DNA of 9,967 nucleotides from JAKJBL01 sp964461335 (GCA_964461335.1 CAYWTY010000062.1:1-9967); one strand, 5' to 3'. Positions 1-5,847 are shown, counted from the first letter of the stretch. Notes: a model not told the origin generated them from the sequence alone. Numbers and translations: made by a program.

Positions 1-1
1 C

Positions 2-118
2 TTATCTGAATATGAGACTGATAGATTTGTAGATTTTTCATCAAAAATGAAGTATACTCATCTTAGTATGGCGCATGCATATGTAAGCTTGGCACGGCAG
101 GTTTTGGGCATGGCATAA
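2..118 (+). CDS. C-terminal fragment of an unidentified upstream gene
   Basis: Reading frame 2 is open from the window edge to a TAA at 116-118, giving 38 residues that end ARQVLGMA. The composition is protein-like: amphipathic, with no runs or low complexity, and with a helical-looking Ala/His/Tyr-rich tail containing SMAHAYVSLAR. The stop lies 34 bp before the start of the next gene, which fits an operon partner. The fragment is too short to assign to a family, and a chance open frame of this length is possible. The 5' end lies outside the window. Confidence 0.5.
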   Translation, partial: LSEYETDRFVDFSSKMKYTHLSMAHAYVSLARQVLGMA

Positions 119-119
119 T
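89..119 (+). promoter_or_regulatory. Possible sigma-A promoter for the DRTGG/hydrogenase-like operon
   Basis: TTGGCA at 89-94 is followed 19 bp later by CATAAT at 114-119. A TGG immediately before the -10 box could act as an extended -10. The spacing is longer than ideal and the site lies inside the tail of the upstream open frame, so the operon may instead be read through from upstream. Confidence 0.3.
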
Positions 120-152
120 ATCTATATCACACACCGTGCGTGGAGGATGCGA

Positions 153-503
153 ATGAAGATTTCCGAAGTAGCGGGGATTCTTAATGCGAAAATACTCTGT
201 TGCGAGCATCGCCTCCACGAGGAGGTCACATCTGCGTTCGGAGCGGATATGATGAGCGATGTATTGGCGTTTATGAATGAGCATACGCTTTTGCTCACAG
301 GGCTTGTTAATCCACATGTTATACGCACAGCCGAAATGCTAGACCTGCGCGCCATTGTGTTTGTCAGAGGCAAGGAAGTCCCTGAGGAAATACTCGAGCG
401 TGCAATAGAGCAGGAAATAGTCCTGCTTGCCACAGATAAAACCCTTTATACAAGCTGCGGGCTGCTTTATGCAACAGGGTTGCCCGAGTGTCGCAGAAAA
501 TAG
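153..503 (+). CDS. DRTGG-domain protein (first copy)
   Basis: A 116-residue single-domain protein of the DRTGG family, a small alpha/beta domain also found beside CBS domains and in the N-terminal part of some phosphotransacetylases. It is thought to bind nucleotides or serve as a sensor or interaction module. It begins MKISEVAGILNAKIL and ends with the pattern DKTLYTSCGLLYATG. The ATG at 153 is chosen because GGAGG at 142-146 sits 6 nt before it; the ATG at 147 directly abuts that site and would be unfavourably placed. A paralog two genes downstream (2298-2636) shares the opening M-I-[ST]-E-[LV]-A-x-[IL]-[IL]-[DN]-A-K and the closing K-T-x-Y-x-x-C-G-L-L-Y-x-[AT]-G. The stop is 4 bp before the ATPase start, so the two are probably translationally coupled. 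The function in this operon is inferred as regulatory. Confidence 0.8.
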   Translation: MKISEVAGILNAKILCCEHRLHEEVTSAFGADMMSDVLAFMNEHTLLLTGLVNPHVIRTAEMLDLRAIVFVRGKEVPEEILERAIEQEIVLLATDKTLYTSCGLLYATGLPECRRK

Positions 504-507
504 AGGT

Positions 508-945
508 ATGGAATTATTGTTTGTTCAGACATTCCCTATAATACGAGGGAACTTTGATACTGCAGGCGAGGCAAGCAGTAAAATAAAGAATATGTTGAAA
601 AAGCTCGGAATATCGCCGAAGATAGTGCGGGAAGTCGCAATAACAGCGTATGAAATGGAGCTTAACCTTGTTATCCATTCACTTGGGGGGGAGCTTAGGC
701 TTGAAGTTAGGCCTAATAGCATAGAGCTTACAGCTAAGGATATTGGCCCAGGAATTGCGGATATTACGCTCGCGCTTAGGGAGGGGTATTCAACTGCACC
801 TGAAAGCGTAAGAAACATGGGCTTTGGGGCAGGAATGGGGCTGCCAAATGTTGTAAGGCATTGCGAAAGTTTCCACATAGAGTCCGAGCTTAACAAGGGG
901 ACCCTTATTCGGGCAGGCTATAACTTGGAAGATCAGCAAGCATAG
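508..945 (+). CDS. GHKL-type ATP-binding protein, anti-sigma factor / RsbW-like
   Basis: A 145-residue stand-alone HATPase domain of the kind found in serine-kinase anti-sigma factors. The N-box is seen around residues 47-57 (AYEMELNLVIH, with Asn53 as the Mg-binding Asn), the G1 box is D78-I-G80-P-G82, and the G2 glycine lid is at 105-111 (GFGAGMG). There is no phosphoacceptor-His or sensor domain, so it resembles RsbW/SpoIIAB rather than a sensor kinase. The ATG at 508 is preferred because the preceding residues of the longer frame only mirror the end of the DRTGG gene. Its ribosome site is poor (AGAGG at 502-506 is only 1 nt away), so it is probably translated by coupling to the upstream stop codon. 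A TTG at 517 is an alternative. A target sigma factor or STAS antagonist is not encoded in this window. Confidence 0.78.
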   Translation: MELLFVQTFPIIRGNFDTAGEASSKIKNMLKKLGISPKIVREVAITAYEMELNLVIHSLGGELRLEVRPNSIELTAKDIGPGIADITLALREGYSTAPESVRNMGFGAGMGLPNVVRHCESFHIESELNKGTLIRAGYNLEDQQA

Positions 946-948
946 AAC

Positions 949-953
949 GGAGG
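949..953 (+). promoter_or_regulatory. Ribosome binding site that fixes a TTG start
   Basis: GGAGG lies 8 nt before the TTG at 962. No ATG or GTG in the correct frame is closer, so the hydrogenase-like gene appears to start at TTG. Confidence 0.6.
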
Positions 954-961
954 CCAAGGTT

Positions 962-2275
962 TTGTTGTACAAGCATTCGGTGCGCATTGACAGAAGGAAG
1001 TGCATGGGCTGTACCAACTGCATAAAGAGTTGCCCAACTGAAGCTATCCGCGTTCAGCGGGGCAAGGCGAAAATACTTGACGAAAGGTGCATAGACTGCG
1101 GCGAGTGCCTGCGCGCCTGCCCTCACCATGCAATGGTTGCTGTTACAACGCCTGTTAACGGCCTTAACCTCTTCAAGTATAATATTGTTATACCATGCGC
1201 CTCACTGTATTCCCAGTTTGAAGGCCTTGAGGATTGCGGCAATTTGTTTGAAGCGCTTTATGAGTTCGGCTTTGATGCTATTTACGAGGAAGCGCGCGGT
1301 GCAGAAATCGAAGCTGAGGCGTTAAGGACATATTTTCGCTCTGGTGAAGCGAACTTCCCCATAATCTCTTGCAATTGCCCTGTTATACCAAGGCTTGTAA
1401 CAACCCTGTTTCCAAACCTTATAGATAATCTTTCTCCATTTGTTTCTGCAACTGAAATTGCTGCGCGTGTAGCGAAGGAAGAATTTTGCGCCTTAATGAA
1501 TGTTGAAAAGGAGTCCGTGGGCTGCTATTATATTGCACCATGTGCAGCAAGGATGACCAACATAAAAAGTCCGCTCGGTATAGATAAAAGCGAAGTAGAC
1601 GGCGTTTTTGCAATGCGCGATATATATGCAAAGCTTATTGAGCTTATGGGCAAGGTTAAAAGCAGCGCCAGCAGGCGGGGCGTGCCGTTCCCTGCAGGTG
1701 CGTATGGGCTTGGCACTGCAGTAATTGGCGGGCTTAGCGCTGCAGTCGGCACAAAGCATTACCTTGCTGTAGATGGCATTTACAACGTTATGCAATGCCT
1801 TGAAGAAATCGACAACGAACGGCTTAAAAACTTAAAGCTTGTTGAGGCATCCGCATGCTTTGGCGGCTGTGTCGGCGGGCCGCTGCTTTTCGAAAACCAG
1901 TTTGTCGCTAAAAACCGCAACAGGCGGCTTGCTAATTCTCAGCCTCGAACAGACCTTGAACGCGATGAACATGTTTTAAAATATGTGCACTCACCGCTTA
2001 TACGCTACAATAAACCCTTTGAGCCGCGCAGTATAATGAAGCTTTCTGATGATGTTGGCGAAGCTATGCGCATGATGGAACGAATGGAAAAGATAAGCAA
2101 AGACCTGCCCGGGCTTGATTGCGGCTCGTGCGGCTCGCCAAGCTGCCGTACGCTTGCTGAGGATATTGTGCGCGGCCAGGCAGTTGAGATGGACTGCATA
2201 TTTAAACTGAGGGATAAGCTGCGTATCCTCGCACAGGAAATGGCGGATCTTGCAAGCGCTGAAAAGCGCGGCTAA
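962..2275 (+). CDS. Divergent [FeFe]-hydrogenase-like iron-sulfur protein (large-subunit C-terminal domain)
   Basis: A 437-residue protein. Residues 14-24 and 43-53 form two [4Fe-4S] ferredoxin motifs (C14-x2-C17-x2-C20-x3-C24-P and C43-x2-C46-x2-C49-x3-C53-P). A [FeFe]-hydrogenase catalytic-type domain follows, and residues 387-412 form a C-terminal FeS motif, C387-x2-C390-x4-C395-x16-C412. All four H-cluster cysteines have counterparts: C139 (in SCNCP), C194 (in APCAARM), and C299 and C303 (in ACFGGC). In catalytic enzymes the motifs read TSCCP, PCxxK and MACPGGC. Here the proton-relay Cys is Asn138, the Lys contacting the 2Fe site is Arg197 and the Met is Ser297. This fits the putative sensory [FeFe]-hydrogenase groups rather than a bulk H2 enzyme (inference). 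No maturases or electron-transfer subunits are in the window. The position between a GHKL ATPase and DRTGG/PHP genes suggests redox or H2 sensing. Confidence 0.85.
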   Translation: MLYKHSVRIDRRKCMGCTNCIKSCPTEAIRVQRGKAKILDERCIDCGECLRACPHHAMVAVTTPVNGLNLFKYNIVIPCASLYSQFEGLEDCGNLFEALYEFGFDAIYEEARGAEIEAEALRTYFRSGEANFPIISCNCPVIPRLVTTLFPNLIDNLSPFVSATEIAARVAKEEFCALMNVEKESVGCYYIAPCAARMTNIKSPLGIDKSEVDGVFAMRDIYAKLIELMGKVKSSASRRGVPFPAGAYGLGTAVIGGLSAAVGTKHYLAVDGIYNVMQCLEEIDNERLKNLKLVEASACFGGCVGGPLLFENQFVAKNRNRRLANSQPRTDLERDEHVLKYVHSPLIRYNKPFEPRSIMKLSDDVGEAMRMMERMEKISKDLPGLDCGSCGSPSCRTLAEDIVRGQAVEMDCIFKLRDKLRILAQEMADLASAEKRG

Positions 2276-2297
2276 CCTAACTGCGGAGGGAAGAAAA

Positions 2298-2636
2298 ATG
2301 CAAATAACCGAACTTGCACAGCTCATTGACGCAAAGGTGCTTATATGCCCTGATACGCCTCGTGAAATTGCCTTTGCATATACTTGTGACCTTTTAAGCT
2401 GGGTCATGGCAAAAGGCAAGCCTGGGCTTGCGTGGGTAACTGTTCAGACCCATATGAATGTAATTGCCATTGCTTCGCTCCATGACATAGCCTGCATAAT
2501 CTGCCCTGAAGGAATCCAAATGGAAGCTCCCTGTGTAGAAAAGGCAGGGCAGGAGGGGATAGCTGTGCTTTCATCAGAGAAAACTGCATACGAAATCTGC
2601 GGGCTTCTTTATAAAGCCGGGGTCTCGCCAGTTTAA
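2298..2636 (+). CDS. DRTGG-domain protein (second copy)
   Basis: A 112-residue DRTGG-family protein, paralogous to the product of 153-503. It begins MQITELAQLIDAKVL and ends KTAYEICGLLYKAGVSPV. The start is set by GGAGGG at 2285-2290, 7 nt before the ATG at 2298; a longer frame reaching back into the hydrogenase-like gene lacks such a site. The gene follows the hydrogenase-like gene by 22 bp and precedes the PHP gene by 2 bp. Having two divergent DRTGG copies around the iron-sulfur protein suggests a heteromeric complex or two ligand-binding partners. This is inference from gene order only. Confidence 0.8.
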   Translation: MQITELAQLIDAKVLICPDTPREIAFAYTCDLLSWVMAKGKPGLAWVTVQTHMNVIAIASLHDIACIICPEGIQMEAPCVEKAGQEGIAVLSSEKTAYEICGLLYKAGVSPV

Positions 2637-2638
2637 CA

Positions 2639-3349
2639 ATGCTAAGGCTAGCAGCTGACCTTCACATACATTCCTGCTTGTCGCCATGCGGAGATTTGGA
2701 GATGACGCCGAACAATATTGCAGGCATGGCTTCACTAAAGGGGCTTGAGGCAATAGCTGTGTGCGACCATAACAGCGCACTTAACCTGCCTGCATGTGAA
2801 AAGGCCGCAATAAAATGCGGCTTGGTTTTTCTCCCTGGTCTTGAAGTCACAACAAGTGAAGAAGTGCATATGCTGACCTTTTTTGCAGATGTTGAAGCAG
2901 CGCTGAGTTTTGGCGACTGGTTGTATAAATATCTCCCCAATGTTTCGAACAAGCCGGAATATTTTGGCGAACAGCTCATAATGAACGAAGATGATAAGCT
3001 TATTCGCTCTGAGCATAAGCTTTTGCCGCAGGCAACTGCATTAACAATAGATGAGCTTGTATGCGCATGCAGGAAGTTTAAAGGAGTCCCTGTGCCAGCA
3101 CATATTAACCGCCAATCCCACTCTATTTTAGCCAACCTCGGCTTTATCCCGCCCGAACTTAAACTTACAGCGCTTGAGGCATATTCCTGGCTCCCCTTAA
3201 ATGTAGAAAAAAGCGAGCGTTACCATATTATTTACGATTCTGATGCCCATTGTTTAGGGAACATCTCAGAGCGTTCGCATTTTATCGGAGCGCATGAGCG
3301 GAGCGCTGAAGGAATACTATCTTATTTAAACGAGCCAAAGCTTCCCTAA
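2639..3349 (+). CDS. PHP-domain metal-dependent hydrolase
   Basis: A 236-residue polymerase-and-histidinol-phosphatase (PHP) family protein. The expected metal-binding residues are visible in order: H9-x-H11 in DLHIHSCLSPCG, D43-H44-N45, E69 in PGLEVTTSEEVH, H77, H155 in PAHINR, and D202-x-H204 in DSDAHCL. The catalytic set therefore looks intact. PHP enzymes use a trinuclear metal site to cleave phosphoesters; the substrate here is unknown. Clostridial genomes often place this subfamily in clusters with [FeFe]-hydrogenase genes. The ATG is 2 bp after the stop of the DRTGG gene and lacks a clear ribosome site of its own, implying coupling. Its TAA (3347-3349) overlaps the stop of the convergent DUF47 gene. 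Confidence 0.85.
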   Translation: MLRLAADLHIHSCLSPCGDLEMTPNNIAGMASLKGLEAIAVCDHNSALNLPACEKAAIKCGLVFLPGLEVTTSEEVHMLTFFADVEAALSFGDWLYKYLPNVSNKPEYFGEQLIMNEDDKLIRSEHKLLPQATALTIDELVCACRKFKGVPVPAHINRQSHSILANLGFIPPELKLTALEAYSWLPLNVEKSERYHIIYDSDAHCLGNISERSHFIGAHERSAEGILSYLNEPKLP

Positions 3350-3921
3350 TTGTTTTTAATTAGCACATACTCCATTCTATCTGCTGCTCTTGCGCAAACA
3401 TCGCATACAGAAAGCAGTGCGTCTAGCTCTATGCCTGAACGCGTAGACTTTTGTTTTTGCAGCTGGCGGTATAGCATTGCGCTCTCCCACGCGCGCCTTC
3501 TAAGTGCATCACAGGCAGCCTGCATTTTTGGGTTTTCTGATTTTTCGCGAAATGCTCCGTATAAGGCGACGAGCTTTTTTATACAATCTGCTGCTGCTTT
3601 TCCCATCATAGCTGTTGACTGATGTATGTTGCTGCTTAAAAGCGCGCAAGCGCTGCATGCAGCCTGTGCTGTATTTGCGGCATCCTGCCCGAGCAGGTAT
3701 ATATCTTCCCTGTCTATAGGCGTAACAAAGGCGCGCTGTAAATATGAAGACAGCCTGCGTCTGCTGCGCACAACACCCTCTCTGCAGGCTATAATGCGTG
3801 CATCAAGTATGGGCATCCCCTTAAGCCCCTCGCAAAGCAGCCCTGCAGCCTGCTCTGCGCCTAAGGCTATTTCATATAAAAGCATGCGGCAATCCCTTCG
3901 CACATCTATACGTTTTTGCAT
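3346..3921 (-). CDS. DUF47 / PhoU-like protein
   Basis: A 191-residue helical protein of the DUF47 family (PhoU-related; often the partner of Pit-type phosphate transporters). The diagnostic motif TPIDRED lies at residues 67-73, inside AFVTPIDREDIYLL. The rest is long amphipathic helices with many Ala, Arg and Cys. The start at 3921 is chosen because an AGAGGGGTGA ribosome site (3927-3936 on the complement) lies just upstream. A longer frame to a TTG at 3990 adds 23 residues with no support. The length fits the family's usual figure of about 200. No pit transporter is adjacent, so this copy is an orphan in the window. Its TAG overlaps the TAA of the convergent PHP gene, with no terminator between them. 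Confidence 0.8.
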   Translation of the reverse strand: MQKRIDVRRDCRMLLYEIALGAEQAAGLLCEGLKGMPILDARIIACREGVVRSRRRLSSYLQRAFVTPIDREDIYLLGQDAANTAQAACSACALLSSNIHQSTAMMGKAAADCIKKLVALYGAFREKSENPKMQAACDALRRRAWESAMLYRQLQKQKSTRSGIELDALLSVCDVCARAADRMEYVLIKNN

Positions 3922-3926
3922 ATATC

Positions 3927-3936
3927 TCACCCCTCT
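3927..3936 (-). promoter_or_regulatory. Ribosome binding site that fixes the DUF47 start
   Basis: On the minus strand AGAGGGGTGA precedes the ATG at 3921 with about 8 nt between the purine core and the start. This supports the 191-residue form over the 214-residue form. Confidence 0.6.
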
Positions 3937-4114
3937 GACTAAAACAATATGCGAGTTAAGCTCATGACTTGACAAAGATGCTTTTTTCAAGAGAAGTATG
4001 CAAAGGTTTACTCATTGCCTCTATGCATCATTAGACCGGTGGGATGGGTATAAGCAGTTTTATGTGCAAGGCGTAGCAGGATGTGTCTATTTGTGAGGTT
4101 GCATATGCCGGGGT

Positions 4115-4143
4115 TTGAAACATATTGCAAGCCGTGGTATATT
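4115..4143 (+). promoter_or_regulatory. Sigma-A promoter for the tautomerase-family gene
   Basis: TTGAAA (4115-4120), a 17-bp spacer, and TATATT (4138-4143) preceded by TGG as an extended -10. This predicts a start near 4150 and a leader of about 65 nt. A second weak candidate (AAGACA at 4163, TATAGT at 4186) would leave almost no leader. The rest of 3937-4214 shows no recognisable gene. Confidence 0.6.
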
Positions 4144-4214
4144 TAATTTTACAAGCAAGAATAAGACAAACGGAAATTTAATGATTATAGTTATAATAAA
4201 AAAGGAGATTTAAT

Positions 4215-4442
4215 ATGCCTTACATTGCAATCAAATCATACCCCAAGGATAAGGCTACGAAAGAAGCTGTTGTCGAGAAAATAAACCAAGTTTTATTAGA
4301 AACTTGGGGCTGCCCGCAGGAAGCAATCACTATTTCAATTGAAGAAATACCTCCTGCAGAGTGGGAAGCAAAGGTCAAAAAACCTGAAATCGAGCCAAAG
4401 AAGGAATACATGATGATACTTTCCGGCAAAAAGTGTTATTAG
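4215..4442 (+). CDS. 4-oxalocrotonate tautomerase-family protein
   Basis: A 75-residue protein beginning MPYIAIKSYPKDKATKE. Removal of the initiator Met would expose the catalytic N-terminal proline that defines the tautomerase superfamily. Strand, helix and strand segments follow (ITISIEEIPPAEW around residues 38-50). The start follows AAAGGAG at 4200-4206 by 8 nt. The length is slightly above the usual 60-70. By eye alignment to 4-oxalocrotonate tautomerase, the second active-site arginine (Arg39) falls on Thr or Ile, and the Arg11 position carries Lys. The natural substrate is therefore uncertain and canonical 4-OT activity should not be assumed. It appears monocistronic; nothing nearby suggests an aromatic degradation pathway. 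Confidence 0.8.
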   Translation: MPYIAIKSYPKDKATKEAVVEKINQVLLETWGCPQEAITISIEEIPPAEWEAKVKKPEIEPKKEYMMILSGKKCY

Positions 4443-4455
4443 GGTTAATAGATAA

Positions 4456-4469
4456 GCCTTGTACAAGGC
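4456..4469 (+). terminator. Perfect 14-bp palindrome, possible weak terminator or operator
   Basis: GCCTTGTACAAGGC is a perfect palindrome 14 bp after the tautomerase stop codon. As RNA it can form a 5-bp stem with a GUAC loop, but only four T residues follow some distance away (4475-4478), so termination would be weak. It could instead be a dimer-binding site. Confidence 0.3.
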
Positions 4470-4620
4470 CATGCGTTTTAATACGATTATCCGCGTATAT
4501 AAACATTAAAGCGTAGTATGAAAAGCCAAGAAGTAAATCGCTATTATGGAGTTTGCTTTTTGGATAATAGCTGCTTCGCTTAAAACCCCTTCAAAAAACC
4601 AGCTCTTATGCTTGTTTTGT

Positions 4621-4649
4621 TTGACAAGCTCTAATGCGGGTGATAAACT
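4621..4649 (+). promoter_or_regulatory. Sigma-A promoter of the rplU-prp-rpmA operon
   Basis: A perfect TTGACA at 4621-4626, a 17-bp spacer, and TAAACT at 4644-4649 preceded by TGA as an extended -10. It places the transcription start at about 4655, at the beginning of the leader structure. The stretch 4470-4620 upstream shows no gene. Confidence 0.7.
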
Positions 4650-4650
4650 G

Positions 4651-4735
4651 TTTCGGTGAGCCGCACTGTGACGTGCAGAACACGGGCAATTTGCCTGGGG
4701 CCGATCATGGGCGAGAGACCGAGGGAGGAGGTATA
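4651..4735 (+). promoter_or_regulatory. L21 leader (ribosomal protein autoregulatory RNA)
   Basis: The leader between the promoter and rplU folds into a closed multi-helix structure. A closing stem pairs TTCGGT (4652-4657) with ACCGAG (4718-4723). Inside are three short hairpins: GCAC/GTGC (4663-4666 with 4673-4676), GGCA/TGCC (4685-4688 with 4692-4695) and GCC/GGC (4700-4702 with 4710-4712). Position, size and architecture match the L21 leader known from Firmicutes, thought to let L21 (or L27) repress its own operon. The assignment rests on context and hand folding, not on a covariance model. Confidence 0.7.
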
Positions 4736-4740
4736 CCGCA

Positions 4741-5046
4741 ATGTATGCGATTATTCAAACTGGCGGCAAGCAATTTAAAGTGCAGCCTGGTGATGAAATC
4801 TTTGTAGAAAAGCTTAAAGCTCTGCCTGGCGAGGAAGTCGGCTTTGATGTACTGCTTTTAGCTGATGGCGAAAATGTTCAGGTGGGCAAGCCTGTGCTTG
4901 AAGGCATAAGTGCAAAGGCAAAGGTAGTTGAACATGGCAAAGCTAAAAAGGTTGTTGTGTTTAAGTATAAGCCCAAGAAGAATTACCGCGTGAAACAGGG
5001 CCATCGCCAGCCTTATACAAAAGTAGAGATTCTTTCCCTCGGATAA
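4741..5046 (+). CDS. rplU: 50S ribosomal protein L21
   Basis: A 101-residue protein beginning MYAIIQTGGKQFKVQPGD and ending with the conserved RQPYTKVEI tail, the usual length and signatures of bL21. It binds 23S rRNA in the large subunit. The ATG follows AGGAGG (4726-4731) by 9 nt. It is the first gene of the operon with prp and rpmA, and is probably controlled by the structured leader immediately upstream. Confidence 0.98.
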   Translation: MYAIIQTGGKQFKVQPGDEIFVEKLKALPGEEVGFDVLLLADGENVQVGKPVLEGISAKAKVVEHGKAKKVVVFKYKPKKNYRVKQGHRQPYTKVEILSLG

Positions 5047-5050
5047 TGGC

Positions 5051-5377
5051 ATGATTAAAATTAATATGCTAAGAAGTAACGGAAACGTTATAGGCTTTGA
5101 GGCAAGCGGCCACTCAGGGTATTCAAGCGAAGGCAGCGACATTGTTTGCAGTGCTGTATCCGCCTTAACCCAGACAACAGCCATTGGGTTAGAAAAGCGC
5201 CTTAACCTGCCTTTAGACGTTTCAATTGGAAACGAGGGCATGCATTGTATGCTCGGGCATATAACACCCGAACAACTCGAACAGGCAACTGTGTTGTTTG
5301 ACACATTGCTTTTGGGCCTAAGGGCCATAGAGGGCTCCTACGGGAAATACCTCAGCATAACGGAAAGGGAGGTGTAA
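5051..5377 (+). CDS. prp: Ribosomal-processing cysteine protease Prp
   Basis: A 108-residue protein between the L21 and L27 genes, the invariant position of Prp in Firmicutes. The catalytic His21 (in ASGHSGY) and Cys33 (in GSDIVCSAVSAL) are present with the characteristic spacing. Prp removes the N-terminal extension of L27 so that the mature protein can reach the peptidyl-transferase centre. The ATG lies 4 bp after the rplU stop and has no strong ribosome site, suggesting translational coupling; the next gene begins 2 bp after its stop. Confidence 0.95.
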   Translation: MIKINMLRSNGNVIGFEASGHSGYSSEGSDIVCSAVSALTQTTAIGLEKRLNLPLDVSIGNEGMHCMLGHITPEQLEQATVLFDTLLLGLRAIEGSYGKYLSITEREV

Positions 5378-5379
5378 CT

Positions 5380-5676
5380 GTGAACTATATTAATCTCCAA
5401 TTATTTGCACATAAGAAGGGCGTTGGCAGTTCGAGAAACGGCCGCGACAGTGAAGCGAAGCGCTTGGGCAATAAAAGGGCGGATGGTCAGTTCGTGCTTG
5501 CAGGCAATATTTTAGTGCGCCAGCGCGGAACCCGAATTCACCCGGGCAACAACGTTGGCATAGGCAAGGACGATACGCTTTTTGCCAAGGTGGATGGCAC
5601 TGTGCGTTTTGAGCGCAAGGATAAGGCGCGCAAACAGGTCAGCGTATACCCTGATGAGGCTGTTTTAGCACAGTAA
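5380..5676 (+). CDS. rpmA: 50S ribosomal protein L27 with Prp-cleavable extension
   Basis: A 98-residue bL27. The N-terminus INLQLFAHKKGVGSSRNGRDS carries the Firmicutes-type extension; by analogy with Staphylococcus aureus, Prp should cleave after LQLFA, leaving HKKG as the mature start. The GTG at 5380 is used as the start because GGGAGGTG (5368-5375) lies just upstream. The conserved GTRIHPGNNVGIG core is intact. It is the last gene of the operon, followed by a clear terminator. Confidence 0.97.
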   Translation: MNYINLQLFAHKKGVGSSRNGRDSEAKRLGNKRADGQFVLAGNILVRQRGTRIHPGNNVGIGKDDTLFAKVDGTVRFERKDKARKQVSVYPDEAVLAQ

Positions 5677-5699
5677 GAAGAATAACAAATAGCATTTTT

Positions 5700-5727
5700 G
5701 CCGCTGGCTTAGCCTGGCGGCTTTTTT
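5700..5727 (+). terminator. Rho-independent terminator of the rplU-prp-rpmA operon
   Basis: GCCGC (5700-5704) pairs with GCGGC (5717-5721), with an inner GGC-TTA-GCC stem, and is followed by six T residues (5722-5727). It lies 23 bp after the rpmA stop. Confidence 0.85.
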
Positions 5728-5819
5728 ATTTGAAAAAAATCAGCTGTATTTTATGCTGTGCAAAAACATGCAAGCCTCGTTTTGTCTGCTTAAATTATTT
5801 TAATAAAATAACATACACA

Positions 5820-5847
5820 TTTACAGTGATATATACATATATATAAC
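5820..5847 (+). promoter_or_regulatory. Sigma-A promoter for the small protein at 5876
   Basis: TTTACA (5820-5825), a 16-bp spacer and TATAAC (5842-5847) inside an AT-rich stretch. It predicts a start about 22 nt before the coding region. Sporulation-sigma -10 patterns were looked for in the same CATA-rich stretch but do not fit well. Confidence 0.45.

Noticed and set aside
89..109. Sigma-54 promoter: TTGGCACG at 89-96 matches the -24 element exactly.
   Set aside because: The -12 element at the required distance reads GTTTT instead of TTGCA, lacking the essential GC, and the site falls in the tail of an open reading frame.
427..507. Longer start at 427 for the GHKL ATPase gene.
   Set aside because: The extra 27 residues are an out-of-frame reading of the DRTGG gene end, with no ribosome site; the family normally starts near the ATG at 508.
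3626..3967. Plus-strand open frame of 113 codons opposite the DUF47 gene.
   Set aside because: It is the antisense shadow of a gene with a diagnostic family motif, and it is Ser/Ala-rich with no ribosome site.
4519..4584. Small open frame of 21 codons beginning MKSQEVNRYYG before the rplU promoter.
   Set aside because: No ribosome site, no promoter and no recognisable features; chance frames of this size are common.
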